Positions 51,001 through 60,824 are shown, numbered from the stretch's first letter. The stretch: DNA of 64,000 bases from Cladocopium goreaui (GCA_947184155.2 CAMXCT020001668.1:488936-552935); one strand, 5' to 3'. Notes: a model not told the origin generated them from the letters alone. Made by a program: numbers and translations.

Positions 51001-53658
51001 CAAGCCCATCGGAACGATCGGCTCAATGTCCAAATCAGGACTCACCAGTGTGCCTCCACGGGTGATCGCCAGTTGAGTCTTTCCACCATTGGCCAACGCC
51101 ACTTCAACTTGACGGTAGCTGGTGGTCTCCTCCCCCGGCTTCAGTGGTCGTAGTGGATTTGTCGCGCCAGAGTCCAACAGTCCCTGCACTCCTCCACCTG
51201 CCAACCTTCTCAATCTCAATGTCTTCAGCCTCAACGCATTCAGCTGCTGCTGCAGCCGATCCATCACTTCTTCCTTTCCTTCTTCTTCTCTGCTTGTTGA
51301 TGCTGTTGTTGTTGAGCTGCTGGATGTGGTGTTTGCGCTGGTAAGACTTTTCAACATCTTACTGGCTTCCTCCATCAACTCCTTGATGCTTGCCTCACTT
51401 CCTGCTACGCTTGAGCTTTCCACATCCTTCTGAACTCCTCCTTTTCCTTCGCCTTCTGTCTTCAGAACCCTCGCCCTTGTTGGACTTCCATCTGTAGAGC
51501 CCTTTGGACGACTGCAGTTTGGGGAGAAGTGATCAACTGCTCCACAAGTCCAGCACCTCTTCTTCTCATCCTTGAAGTCGTGCGAAAACCCGCACAGCTT
51601 TCCCTTCTTGCATCCTCCATCTGACATGTAAAACTTGCACCTCGGCCTGCCTCGACCTCCTTCTTGACCTCGTTCTTGACCCTTACCTTTTCCTTTGTCT
51701 TGCTTCTCTGTTTCCAGGGACTTCAGCTTTGGACCTTCAACTTTGGGAGCTCCTCCAGAACGTTTTTCGGTCAAAGCAACCTGGTCCAATTCGGCCAAGA
51801 GATGGGTGGCAAACCGGCTGACGGCCAGCTCAGTGGGAGATGTATCAACTCCAAGGCTTGATCTCGCCAGCTGTATGCGAAACTGCAAGTCTTTGTGGCT
51901 TTCTAAAACCTTTCTTGTCATCTTGTTCAAACCCTTGAGAAGTAATGCCGCATCTGGCACCACCGCCCCTATCTCCACTGTTCGTGTTTTCCACCTCAGC
52001 CACTTCCTCAATGCTGCTGGTGCTTCAACCAACTGGGATACTTCCGGTGGCTCCTCCAAGTTGCGCAAAAGCATCTGTTTCTCCATGACTCCCCCAGGAC
52101 AGTAGGTGAGGAAGAGGTGTGTGAGGATGCTGAACACTCCAACTTTTCGTCCAGCCACCAATTCATCTCGCACCCCTTCTGGAACTGCCTGAAGAAGCAT
52201 AGTTGACATCCTCCTTTCCAGTCTTTGCCACCGATCTTGAACCAGCTGAGGAGGGGGCTTGACTTCATGAGAGATTCGATCCAAAGGGTTCATTGACATA
52301 TGCTGCTGATACCAAGTCTCAACTGCCTTGGTCATTTCGCCCCACCATTCTTGGCTTGTGGTGGACATGTCAGCAGCAACTGGTTCGATCATCAACAACC
52401 AATCTCCTAGTTGTAGGGGTCCTTGTGCTGGATTGCATTGTTGAAGGGCTGGCAACTCCATGACACCAGTCCGAACCACTTCCACACCTCGAACCATTCC
52501 AGCCTCCTCTCGTGGCTCCAGCATCTTCTTTTGCATTTCCTTCATCGACTCCATCATCAGCGCCATGAAGCCAAGCGATCGCTCTGCGAAACTTTCATTA
52601 CTGCTTGACTCCTTCTGTCCTGCTCCGTCTTGACCAGGATGACGCTTTTCTTCACTTCTAAACTTCCATGGGAACATGTCAGCTTCGCTTTGGGGGTCTG
52701 CAGCCTCCTTGGAAAAGCTTCGGGCTTCTCTTTGGTGGTCTGCAGCCTGACTTCGGGGAAACATCTCAGCCTCCTTTTGGGGGTCTGCAGCCTGGCTTCG
52801 GGGGGGTATCTCAGCCTCCTTTTGGGGGTCTCCAGCCTGCTTCAACTTTCTTGGATCCTCTTCAGGTGTCGAAAACTTCGGATCAGCTTCTTTCTGTTTC
52901 TCCTGAGCTTCCAACTTTTGCATCAGCCTACGATTCTCCTCAAACAGGAATTTCATGGACTGTCTCATTTCTTCTCTTTCTAGCTGATCTTGCATCAAAC
53001 GCTCTTTCAACCTCTCCATTTCTTGATCTCTGTTCTCTGATGCCTCTCTAGCTCTAAGCTCCTCTTGTTCTAAAAACTGTGGACGCTGCAAAAATGGAGA
53101 GAATGCTGATCGAGGTTGTGTGTACAGCCATGGTGCTTGCGAAAACAATCCAGTGAAATGTTGAACCTGTTCAGGAGTGAAAAGTGGCTCCACCAGAGAC
53201 CCTACACTTCTATCTCTGTCCCCCTCAACTGCAGTTCCCAAACGCTCGCTCGGTGACACTCTCTGTTGAGAGCCACCTGCACCTTCCTTAGATCTGTCCT
53301 TGGTGTCTGCAGGGGTCTTGATGCCTGCTGACGCTTGATCCTCCGATGGAACTTCTGGCGGATCCACTGGAGGCATTGTCGGTGGACGGACTGTTGACCC
53401 GGAAACTGGATGGGCACCGGATGGACTAGCTTTGGGGGTTCCTTGGGAATTCTCCAAACTACCATCTTCTATTGGTGGTGCACTTACACCTTCAGCTCCC
53501 TGATCCCTTCCACCTCCTACACTTTGTTGATCCTCAAGCGAAAGTTCACCTCTAACCTCTGCCTCTCTTTGCATGCGTTCTTGCGCTTGTTGCATCTCAG
53601 CCTCACCTTGGTTCAACTCTTCTCTAGTTGCTCTTCTTCTCCTTTGCATGTTTGCCAT
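47980..53658 (-). CDS. copia gag-pol 5' part: Gag, protease, methyltransferase-like domain, integrase, RT start
   Basis: First ATG at 53658 (MANMQRRRRATREE). Residues from that Met: Gag to about 670, with charged coiled coils and AADPQKEAEM-type repeats; CCCH finger (CKFYMSDGGCKKGKLCGFSH) and CCHC knuckle (CWTCGAVDHFSPNC) at about 675-715; aspartic protease LLDSGAT with Asp about 829. Residues about 1000-1205 are methyltransferase-like (LLHLFAGPDQGF, IIGGPNCRTRS, LEQPASP). Integrase follows: HHCC zinc site (EHIACGHIPYRRDCRVC, about 1258) and D1298, D1499, E1534. The D-D distance is about 200 because of a repeat-bearing insertion. RT begins at the end (WVVCGNFEEK, DVRTAFLNADLE). The frame breaks at about 48046. 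Confidence 0.93.
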   Translation of the reverse strand: MANMQRRRRATREELNQGEAEMQQAQERMQREAEVRGELSLEDQQSVGGGRDQGAEGVSAPPIEDGSLENSQGTPKASPSGAHPVSGSTVRPPTMPPVDPPEVPSEDQASAGIKTPADTKDRSKEGAGGSQQRVSPSERLGTAVEGDRDRSVGSLVEPLFTPEQVQHFTGLFSQAPWLYTQPRSAFSPFLQRPQFLEQEELRAREASENRDQEMERLKERLMQDQLEREEMRQSMKFLFEENRRLMQKLEAQEKQKEADPKFSTPEEDPRKLKQAGDPQKEAEIPPRSQAADPQKEAEMFPRSQAADHQREARSFSKEAADPQSEADMFPWKFRSEEKRHPGQDGAGQKESSSNESFAERSLGFMALMMESMKEMQKKMLEPREEAGMVRGVEVVRTGVMELPALQQCNPAQGPLQLGDWLLMIEPVAADMSTTSQEWWGEMTKAVETWYQQHMSMNPLDRISHEVKPPPQLVQDRWQRLERRMSTMLLQAVPEGVRDELVAGRKVGVFSILTHLFLTYCPGGVMEKQMLLRNLEEPPEVSQLVEAPAALRKWLRWKTRTVEIGAVVPDAALLLKGLNKMTRKVLESHKDLQFRIQLARSSLGVDTSPTELAVSRFATHLLAELDQVALTEKRSGGAPKVEGPKLKSLETEKQDKGKGKGQERGQEGGRGRPRCKFYMSDGGCKKGKLCGFSHDFKDEKKRCWTCGAVDHFSPNCSRPKGSTDGSPTRARVLKTEGEGKGGVQKDVESSSVAGSEASIKELMEEASKMLKSLTSANTTSSSSTTTASTSREEEGKEEVMDRLQQQLNALRLKTLRLRRLAGGGVQGLLDSGATNPLRPLKPGEETTSYRQVEVALANGGKTQLAITRGGTLVSPDLDIEPIVPMGLLIGVLGCKATWEEGGITVIHPKIGKLPIKQSEGCPQVSRQLALQLIEEIEDKKLCIGEVASDFTKEEAWLERLIKEHPVLSSLPSWIQEGLKCEVGEWNHLPCNKRMRKRMKRDGYLLHLFAGPDQGFTLHRAWHQVGGEGWQLLEVDVERGEEQNLLKSKLYGGLMRTALEGKIRAIIGGPNCRTRSVLRHIPVEGHPEAPRPVRQWGGEEFGKKDLTDQEREQVRGDDLLMWRMLFLQMVSTYAARARGATKDPLFSLEQPASPKSYKPEVVSFWDTKEWHKLKKEFGWFEETFEQGSLGGKSPKPTTFGGSLKLTVEEYKTGDRRHPERVKSSKELSRWPPALMRMLATELMKQVYKMDPKIKQLSWQEHIACGHIPYRRDCRVCQETNQQCAPHRKTRHVIGGVLSIDTAGPLIGAYDQGGGMARYFLVGALRWRVPKGLEKLKQPAQEPLEGDEPKIEDKEDVEEEALEDGIFGDLPPMGADNNQAPGGELAAELGLGGGDPVRLAAPPRSDDVAELGLGGGDPVRLAAPLPGEAAAELGLGGGDPVRLVAPPEEKRPEDLEETTEVRVFRLALPMITKTAREVSATAMEFVLRLRADGFHIGRIHCDRGHESEGAFKRWARSRGIYVTKTAGDDPQGNGRAEVAVKAIKSQIRRTLRQAGLDSAHWPWALRYVDELNRCVRKGIQPSWPPFYQEVRVKKRTWRRGAFEPVVERVHYLCPSTEDHGHWVQKQGEPPRVTKFIMEKTTEPVEEGAWIALEGRIVDPWSTRRRLRGKTAVRRVHPTLDQEGEDSETEKKKEEVKQIYAVIEEEMRGIVDEDPEVASGIIQVVAKLRKIATAMEESEEVLQTKIISPKEVSRKWGEWLESVDSEVQSLTKDKQALKELTAEEHEELKQQAEREGRRVEYIPSKLVHVVKAGEKGGKKKTRWVVCGNFEEKKEGEENYSGGADATAFRILIWCCGKFQWRAQIIDVRTAFLNADLESGTHRGREPFVDSSSTHHD
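49341..49510 (-). repeat. 66-bp tandem repeat inside integrase
   Basis: Three copies starting at 49341, 49407 and 49473 (GGCGGACTGGGTCTCCTCCA). They encode AELGLGGGDPVRLAAP three times, between the first and second catalytic Asp of integrase. Confidence 0.9.
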
Positions 53659-53681
53659 GTCTTTTCCCAATTCAAGCCGTT

Positions 53682-53693
53682 GGGCTCATAACC
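53682..53693 (-). other. Primer binding site, half-tRNA(iMet) type
   Basis: Immediately inside the 5' LTR the minus strand reads GGTTATGAGCCC. This is complementary to the initiator-Met tRNA anticodon arm (GGGCTCATAACC, containing the CAT anticodon). Drosophila copia and Ty1/copia relatives prime from a cleaved tRNA(iMet) in this way. Confidence 0.88.
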
Positions 53694-53942
53694 TACTGAC
53701 GTAGTCAAGTAGGTCCGGCTATGTAGAAATGGATAAACTTGTTACTCTTCTCGATTTGTGCCCTTCCAGCTCCTCCCACAGCACGAACCTTCGGCTTTTC
53801 TGCCAAGTTGCGTTCTTGAGTCTCAAAGGGGCAGCTATGGACAGCTGCATGAATGGATATGCAAATTGGTGCAAATTGAAAGTTGACATGTCAATGCATC
53901 ATGCTTATGACAAGTCATGAAAAACAATGGGTGACATCAGCA
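53694..53942 (-). repeat. 5' LTR of the copia element
   Basis: Identical to 45454-45702 except for one base (G at 53919 against T at 45679). It is the transcription start side for the minus-strand element and is followed by the primer site. Confidence 0.95.
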
Positions 53943-53949
53943 ACAATAA

Positions 53950-54954
53950 GCCCAACAAAAAAAAAAGACATGGGACATCCCCCAAAACATAGAGCCTGCC
54001 ATGGGATGAAGACTGCATTCTTCTAACAAATCGACTGATTTTCAGGGTCTATGTTAGTTGGGGGATGGTATATATTAAAATGATATATCATGGGTTTTTT
54101 TGCGAGATGTTTCATGGAGATAGAATTGAGATATCATCGGGAGATCATGGGCATGCACTGGGTCAAACCATACATTGTTCTAAATGGATGGGGGGTTCAT
54201 CAACCGAAATGGGCTTCCACAACCTACATGTGATGCCCCTTCACCCAATTCTGGGAAAAGGAACCCCAAAAAAATATTTAAAAAATCACAAAAGAATCAA
54301 AGAATCTGGCTGAATCATCGTCATTCACCAATAAAATCTTTGGTGATTTTGCTGGCTCATCCCGGTGAGTAGGAGGGTTAACCGGTTAACCCATGTTAAC
54401 CCCACTTGCCCTTTTTTACTGAGGTGAACTAACCCACCAAGCGATGCCAGGCCACGTGAGCGCCCCCGTAGGTTTCTTGGATGCCTCAGAATAGGCCTAC
54501 TGTAGGGGTGCAGTTGAGGTTATAAGCATGGGTATAAGCATGGCTATAAATCTCCATAAGTTGGCATATAATATAACCCCTATGACTATGGCTATATTAC
54601 ACACACACATATATATATATATATTATCCACTTTATAAATGGAACTGCATACTTGCGCTTCAAAGTAGCTAGCACGGCCCCCAAGTGTATGGGCTGAAAT
54701 GGGTACCAACCATCTGATAAGTGGGATGATCGTGGAAGTAAGCAAAGTCAGACGTAGGAAATGGGCTAGGAGCATGATGGACGATGATCTTCATGTTTTT
54801 TTCTGGGTTATAACATGTTATAACCCCCCAAATCACTATAGTGATTAATCAAAGCACTATAATATTTAGGTATGACATACTGTAAGTTATAATAAATCAC
54901 TAATGGTAATACTGGTACAAATCACGATATACATTTAGAGATATTTCCATAATC
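53950..54954. other. Non-coding flank of the copia insertion
   Basis: AT-rich. Contains a fragment of the CAGGGTC subfamily (54040-54070) and a (CA)n(TA)n tract at 54600-54625. No exon was recognised. Confidence 0.4.
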
Positions 54955-55060
54955 TAACCTCTGGTAATTTAACATAGCTATGGAAAATGAACCATTTATA
55001 GATGTGTTAGCTATTAAAATGGTGATTTTCCAGTTCGCTATGTTAGTTTACCAGAAGATA
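54955..55060. mobile_element. CCCTCTGG-family MITE
   Basis: 106 bp, TAACCTCTGGTAATTTAACA to TATGTTAGTTTACCAGAAGATA. One substitution in each terminus. Confidence 0.7.
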
Positions 55061-55733
55061 CTGAAGATTCGGGGAGGGGATCCTCCACGAATCCACTGCA
55101 AAGATGCCCGACACACCAGCGAGAAAATCTTGGCCGAAGGAAGGCCACACATCTCCTGAGACGACGTGTTTTCGGCAGTTCAACTTCCCGGGAATTGAGA
55201 GTGTCTCCATCGTTCAGCACAAGCTGCTGCTTCATAGTGGTGCATACATGTCAAACAACGATGAGAAATTTGGAAGGCCTAAAGAATTTTGCACATCATT
55301 GAACCGACCATCGTGGGGAAGATCAACACAAAACAAGTTCAAGCAAGATACAGGGTGAAATCCCTCATTTCCAACGGAAAACCACTAAGGATTTGCTTAT
55401 GTCCACTTAATTGCCACTTACCTATGGGTGTTCTAGTTTATGTGAGGGCATGTTATCATTCAAGTTGAAAAACTGATGAAATTGAACTTGCCACTTTCTC
55501 TGCCACCAAAAAAAGCTGCATTTGCCAACAAACGACCAACTCGGACACGTGTATCTCAACACTGACCCCAAGCAGTTTTCTATCAACACCCAACATGGGC
55601 ACCCGAATCATTACCTCCACCCCCTATCCATTCACCAACCCCCTGGAAGATCTCCTTCACCCCAACCCTCGTTGAGATTCTTTTAGGTTTCTTTTTGATC
55701 CCTATGGTTTTTTGATCCCTACATATCCCTACA
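55061..55733. other. Stretch with a possible exon at 55080-55220
   Basis: The plus frame PDTPARKSWPKEGHTSPETT and the minus frame VELPKTRRLRRCVAFLRPRF are both open over 55080-55235. The strand is undecided and no domain is seen. The remainder is non-coding. Confidence 0.25.
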
Positions 55734-55837
55734 TACCCTCTGGTAAACTAACATAGCTATTGAAAATGGCCATTTATAGTGGATTTTCCCACTATAAATA
55801 GCCATTTTCAATAGCTACGTTAAATTACCAGAGGGTA
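55734..55837. mobile_element. CCCTCTGG-family MITE, near-perfect palindrome
   Basis: 104 bp, TACCCTCTGGTAAACTAACA to CGTTAAATTACCAGAGGGTA. The two halves pair almost throughout (AGCTATTGAAAATGGCCATT against AATAGCCATTTTCAATAGCT). Confidence 0.82.
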
Positions 55838-55966
55838 TGTGTTTTTTCTTGTTGATCAGGTGATCCCTATTTTTTTCCTGATACCCTCTCCCTGCCCAAT
55901 CCCCCCAACCAAAAACCCAACCTGGGATGTGCATCTTGGCCGGTAAGCAGTTCACAACCCATGACC

Positions 55967-56074
55967 TACCCTCTGGTAAACATACAAAAAGCTATTGAAA
56001 ACGGTGATTTATAGTTGATTTACCCATTAAAAATGGTGATTTTCCAGTTCGCTATGTTAGTTTACTAGAGGGTA
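55967..56074. mobile_element. CCCTCTGG-family MITE
   Basis: 108 bp, TACCCTCTGGTAAACATACA to TATGTTAGTTTACTAGAGGGTA. It lies 130 bp from the previous copy. Confidence 0.78.
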
Positions 56075-56079
56075 ATTGA

Positions 56080-56755
56080 TTATTATATCATATTCTATCC
56101 AGTGCGGGGCATCCCACATCTTCTCTTTCATTGCTGGATTCATTGCCCACCATTCCCGGGTCTTTGGGTAGATTGGCCCGTCCTTGGAAATTATCCGGAT
56201 GAGGCACCGCCTTACTAACTGGAATTACCCATATGGGCCACGATCAATATTTAGTATATAGCTCCAAGTCATCAATTTTTGAAGAGTGTAATATCGTTTT
56301 AGTCAGGTTTGGGGGATATAGCAAATGTTATCGTTTCTTGAAGAGTGTATTATCGTTTTCCAAGCCCCGGCTCAATTTCCAAAAATTAAGATGTCTCCAA
56401 TACTACTTTCCATTAACCTGACTGGTTTTCATAATCACATGGTTGACCTCCAGCAATATCAATTCGAAATCTACAAATTGTGGGGACATCAACTATTAAT
56501 GGTGGAAAGTCCCCAGCAAGCCACGGAGCTGATTACTGGGTATCAAATGTTGCTAACACAAACCCAGCTGATTTATAAAAGACATGCTTCCCAAATTAGT
56601 AACTCTAAGTCAGTACAAATCACATGGTTCCTAAAATCGTAACATCTTTAAACATATTCCTAACAGCTACTCACATCTACTAATATCTACTCACATCTAC
56701 ATCTACTATCATCATCTAACATCACCATCTTCCCCAAAAAAAGAAACACACACCC
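56080..56755. other. Non-coding stretch with an internal duplicate
   Basis: AT-rich. GAAGAGTGTAATATCGTTTT and TGAAGAGTGTATTATCGTTTT recur about 60 bp apart near 56280 and 56340. No gene was seen. Confidence 0.4.
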
Positions 56756-56759
56756 CGTC

Positions 56760-56896
56760 CTCCCAAGCGCCATCCCGTCCTCGGTGTTCCATCCCCGCGC
56801 GTTTAAGGCTGCGTCCCACTGGGATCGCGTGATCTCCTCCCGGTCGTGCTGATCCAGCTCCTTGAAGGCCGCACTGAGGGAACCGAAGGTGTCCAC
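56760..56896 (-). CDS. Exon with an EF-hand-like motif
   Basis: After a TTTTTCGCCAG acceptor the minus frame reads VDTFGSLSAAFKELDQHDRE, then EITRSQWDAALNARGW, then NTEDGMALGR. AFKELDxxxxxEITRSQW has the helix-loop-helix pattern of an EF-hand, with Ile at loop position 8. But loop positions 3, 5 and 12 are His, Arg and Gln instead of acidic residues, so Ca2+ binding is doubtful. EF-hand proteins are abundant in dinoflagellates. Neighbouring minus exons at 57.7 and 58.1 kb may belong to the same gene. Confidence 0.6.
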
Positions 56897-56926
56897 CTGG
56901 CGAAAAATGTGCTGCGGCTTCCTTGG

Positions 56927-57018
56927 TTGGATTGGTTTAAGGGAAAATTTACAGGAAACCATGGAATTTCCCATCAAATATGGTGTTTTCCTGTAGATGT
57001 TCCCTTAAACCAATCCAT
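56927..57018. repeat. TTTAAGGGAAA-family palindromic element, copy 2
   Basis: TTGGATTGGTTTAAGGGAAA at the left is the inverse of TTCCCTTAAACCAATCCA at the right, with inner arms TACAGGAAA/TTTTCCTGTA. It lies in the intron upstream of the EF-hand-like exon. Confidence 0.75.
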
Positions 57019-57367
57019 TGAATGTTCGGAAAAATGTGGAAAAATGTGGAAAACGATGGAAAATGTGGAGTCGGGAAATCTGAAATCCGGAAACACCATG
57101 GGATTTTCCCATGAAGATCATGGAGCTGTCCGGTTTCACATTTTAAAGGATCAACCCGCATTTCCTGGGAAAAATGTGGAAAAATGGTGATGTTAAACCT
57201 GTGAAACCAAGAAACATGGTGATTTCAGACTTTCACTTTCAGAGATAAATGATAATGATGACTGAAATAGGTGGAATCATGGATTCCCCTATGGTGATTG
57301 GCGATTTATGGGGATTTTGGCCAAGCAAAATGGGGATGTGTGTGTGTGTATCTGAAAACGGTTCGCA

Positions 57368-57455
57368 TACCCCCCGGTCAATCAAACATAGAAATGGAAA
57401 ACCCAGGATTTTGTCCTGAGGCTTCCATTTATAGACATTTGATTACCGGAGGGTA
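57368..57455. mobile_element. CCCTCTGG-related short MITE
   Basis: 88 bp, TACCCCCCGGTCAATCAAAC to TTTGATTACCGGAGGGTA. It has the same end structure as the main family but a different interior. Confidence 0.65.
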
Positions 57456-57689
57456 CCCCACAAAATGACTATATTCTAATATGGATAATGATGACGAACC
57501 AGTGGAGAAATTTAGCAGTATCCTCTGGCAATGTTTGACCTGGCCATGGAAAATATCATCGATAAACTACTCAGAGATTAGATCAAATCCGCTGAGATAA
57601 AATCAAATGAGATGAGATCGGAGTTGGTTTTGGGTTGAAAGTTCACCAGAAACCCTGGTTTGTATCATTAAAAAATTGAGTCTTTCCCG

Positions 57690-57771
57690 TGTAAATGGAA
57701 GGACTCCAGGTTCCAGAGGTGCGTCTGGGGCACCAACTTCTGCGCGAATTTTTCGACGTTCTCCTGGGTGT
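57690..57771 (-). CDS. Small exon of unknown gene
   Basis: After an AAACGCAG acceptor the minus frame reads TQENVEKFAQKLVPQTHLWN, then LES. It is amphipathic and protein-like. The upstream frame (MALENAVAFLAVLTT) belongs to another reading frame. Confidence 0.4.
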
Positions 57772-58029
57772 CTGCGTTTTTTTTCCCGGCAATCTAAGGC
57801 TGGAGAATTCTCATGTGTTGTAAGAACAGCTAGAAATGCGACGGCATTTTCCAGTGCCATGTCTTCTGGGTGGGAGGCGAGTGTATCTAGATTCCCCTAC
57901 AACTTCTACCTAGCCAACATTACAAACCGCCAGGATTATCCAAGCCAACTACTGTAATCAATCAAACTAGCCCAACTAAACCCCACCCAACTAACCCAAC
58001 CTCCACCCCACATCCCTATCCTCAATGGC

Positions 58030-58130
58030 TTTCTCATCATTCGCCTTCATCAACAAATTCATCGCCCGCCGCGCTTGGCCCTCGCCCGGTTGCGTGAAGG
58101 CCATGTCTTTCTTGGCCGCCTGCGCCTGCG
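58030..58130 (-). CDS. Small exon of unknown gene
   Basis: After a CTCCTTCAG acceptor the minus frame reads AQAQAAKKDMAFTQPGEGQA, then RRAMNLLMKANDEKA. It is GC-rich, charged and helical. It may belong to the same gene as the EF-hand-like exon. Confidence 0.5.
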
Positions 58131-58739
58131 CTGAAGGAGGGTGCAGATTTTCCTACCAAAATCTAGAAAGAATGTAGAAACACATGTTCATGTTACGTCT
58201 CCTGATGTCTCCTGAGAAAATGTGGAACATGGAGTATTTTCGAGAAACTGGATGAAACTGGATGAAACTTGGGAACGTTTTATGGAGTTTTCAAAAAACT
58301 GGAGATAGAAAATTATAGGGGTGCAAGCAACCAATGACTGGGTGTACGAAAACGTTACTACGTGAGAAATTGTCCAAAGCCCATGCAGTGCTTGCGTCAG
58401 ATGCCGGGCCACTAATTGATAGGCTCATTTATGAAGCTGGCAAGGCAGTGGTCAAACCCTTGTGGTCGCAAGGACATGCAAAACCTATAGGAACCTTTCA
58501 AAAACTTATGTGTTTAAAAGGCATAGTTTGTTTAAGCTTACTGTATTTTTTTTTGGCTGCCGGAAGTGCAACCCTTCAGGGCCCTCCGCCCCGGCCATCA
58601 TCTTCCATTTCGACTGTGCCGTTGGAGCGGGCCTGATGAAGAGAGGATGAAACGCGGGACGTCACCCCGGCGACATCTGCTCGTCTTTGGGGATCATTAG
58701 CACATTTCTATGGTTGGAGAATAAATGTATTATATATAG

Positions 58740-59440
58740 TGTATATATATATACACAAAAATGAGAAACCACTGGGCAGATGTATCAATTGTGGGACTTT
58801 TTAACAATACCAGAGAGATTGGAGGGTAAGAAAGCTTTACAAATATACCGGGAACCATGGCTTTTGCCAACTTTTAGTATCATGTATTATATATATACAT
58901 GGGGGACAGCCATGAGTTTTCAGGAAACCATGGGGCCACCATCAACTGGTTCACTTCATAAGGCCGTGCTCAGCTCGTTCCTTCATAAGGCCGTGCTCAG
59001 CCGTTTAACCCAGTTATAGATGGGATCTAAACCCTCTAATAAATGATTACCGAAAAGTTAGTATGTAACAGTTTATGATAGTTTATATATATTATATGTT
59101 ATAAAAAATAGACATATATATTATATAATATTATATTATATATATACAGCATATATATATATTATTATATATATTATATTATATATATTATATTATATAT
59201 ATATTATATAATATATATATATTATGTTATATATATATATTATATATTGTATATATATTATATATTATATATTATGTATATTATGTATATTATATACATT
59301 GCATATATATATATTATATTATATATTGTATATTTTATATATATATTACATATATATATATACGTATATATATATATATACGTATATAGTGTGTGTGTGT
59401 TATTATATATATATCATTTATACAGCTGATATACCCCTCC
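58740..59440. repeat. TA-rich arrays
   Basis: Long imperfect (TA)n/(TATAT)n from about 59045 to 59425, ending in GTGTGTGTGT. Tyr-Ile frames are artefacts. Confidence 0.9.
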
Positions 59441-59459
59441 AGTAAAGTGGTTAATTGCT

Positions 59460-59890
59460 CATGCTTCCTAACCACTTGCAAACTGGGATGCGCCCCTAAG
59501 TGCACCTCCCGGCCCGGATCGCCAGATCACTTGCAGCCGGGCTTCTGTGAAGCCGCCATGAAGCCCTTCTCAGAAGATGTGTTTGCTAAGGAGGGGTCGC
59601 TGTCTGATACAAAGGTCCCAGTGCTACCCATGTTCCTCATTTACAGCGGCCAGCGGCAAAAATCTTCGTCCCGCATATTTCATAAGCAAGAAACACTCAG
59701 ATCGGATCAGAAATGGTAAAAACCAAACCCCCTGCTGCCCCTCGTCAACCAACATGCCTCACAATTTGGTTACAAAGCAAATGCCTCTTGGCTCGCAACA
59801 AACGCCAAAAAGCAAAGCGGCTTCAAGCTATCACTGGGCCCAATGGATTTCCACCTCTAGCAGAAAATGGGCGAAAAATGGCAATTGAAA
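59460..59890 (+). CDS. Open plus-strand segment, possible exon or retrocopy
   Basis: The plus frame reads [20 protein letters not shown], then [19 protein letters not shown], to a stop near 59719. A shifted frame continues as [20 protein letters not shown] to 59888. It is protein-like but lies on the opposite strand to its neighbours. No domain was recognised. Confidence 0.3.
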
Positions 59891-59891
59891 A

Positions 59892-60022
59892 AATGTGTGT
59901 GTGTGTGTGTGTGTATGTATATATATACATATATATATATACATATATATATATACATATATATATATACATATATATACATATATATATATACATATAT
60001 ATATATATATCTGTGTGTGTGT
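59892..60022. repeat. TG/TA compound microsatellite
   Basis: (TG)n, then repeated ATATATATATACAT units, then (TG)n. Confidence 0.93.
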
Positions 60023-60129
60023 GAAACCATATCTCAAGATATTTCAAGAAATAGATCCATTTCCAAAATTTCCATAGCGGCTAGGGGTCCCTTAAAAACT
60101 CAACACATGCCACGAGATGGTTTTTTAAG

Positions 60130-60276
60130 TCCAAGCTTCACAGGTGGCAAGGACAGCTTCTCCTGCTCCAAGTCCGCCGGCCCATCGGACTGTGCCCGCG
60201 GCAAGGCCAGCTGTGGCAGGGCTGCCTGGAAGGTCGCCGCGCCAATGGTGGAAGCCAACAACTTCTTGGGGCTCAC
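60130..60276 (-). CDS. Exon of unknown gene
   Basis: After a TTTGCCCAG acceptor the minus frame reads VSPKKLLASTIGAATFQAAL, then PQLALPRAQSDGPADLEQEK, then LSLPPVKLGLKKPSRG, stopping at 60100 if not spliced. GC-rich with normal composition; Ala/Leu/Pro-rich. Function unknown. Confidence 0.5.
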
Positions 60277-60738
60277 CTGGGCAAATTGAAAAATGATGTG
60301 AAAAGTGGGTAAAACAATGCCATATACCACCTATATATATATATATAATTGTGATTTGGGATGTACCTGGAATAAGCAAAATCATCTGGGAAAGTGATGA
60401 AGTATGAACCAGTAGATTTCCATAGGTTTCCTTGGGGCCTAGCTGCCTAGCTGCCATCCCCAGCTGACTTACTTTGGGGTAAATGACATAACCATTTGGA
60501 AAATCCATGCAAAAACCCGGCGGGTTTCCTACATCGAACTCTGTGTTTACAGAAGGGTGCCATAAATGGGTGGGCGACGTTGTCCCCAAATCGGGGGGTG
60601 GACCTTTGGGGCAATCCACCATTTCTGTGGCCTCATCATGGTCGAGGTGGGTGGGTTGGGAAATCCCACGAAATGGGCCCGAGTCATCCTTTAGTTGCCC
60701 TGCGGAATTCACTGGGGCGAACGAACCCACAAACATGA

Positions 60739-60820
60739 CTGGTTGGTGATTTGAACCGTCAGTTGGGATTATGAAATTCCCAAGATATGGAGAAAAAAAA
60801 TGTTCCAAACCACCAACCAG
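60739..60820. repeat. TGGTTGGTGGTT-family palindromic element, copy 3
   Basis: CTGGTTGGTGATTTGAACCG at the left and TGTTCCAAACCACCAACCAG at the right. The inner TTGGGATTATGAAATTCCCAA is itself an inverted repeat. Confidence 0.7.
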
Positions 60821-60824
60821 ATGA

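Larger units (their letters stand above)
45449..53947 (-). mobile_element. Ty1/copia LTR retrotransposon with target-site duplication
   Basis: 249-bp LTRs at 45454-45702 and 53694-53942 differ at one base (45679/53919). ACAAT at 45449-45453 and 53943-53947 is the 5-bp target duplication. The internal region encodes gag, protease, a methyltransferase-like domain, integrase, RT and RNase H on the minus strand, in the Ty1/copia order (integrase before RT). Insertion was very recent by LTR identity, but pol contains two frame breaks. Confidence 0.95.

Noticed and set aside
47986-53691. Plus-strand frames of 60-200 codons inside the copia element
   Set aside because: Antisense shadows of gag-pol.
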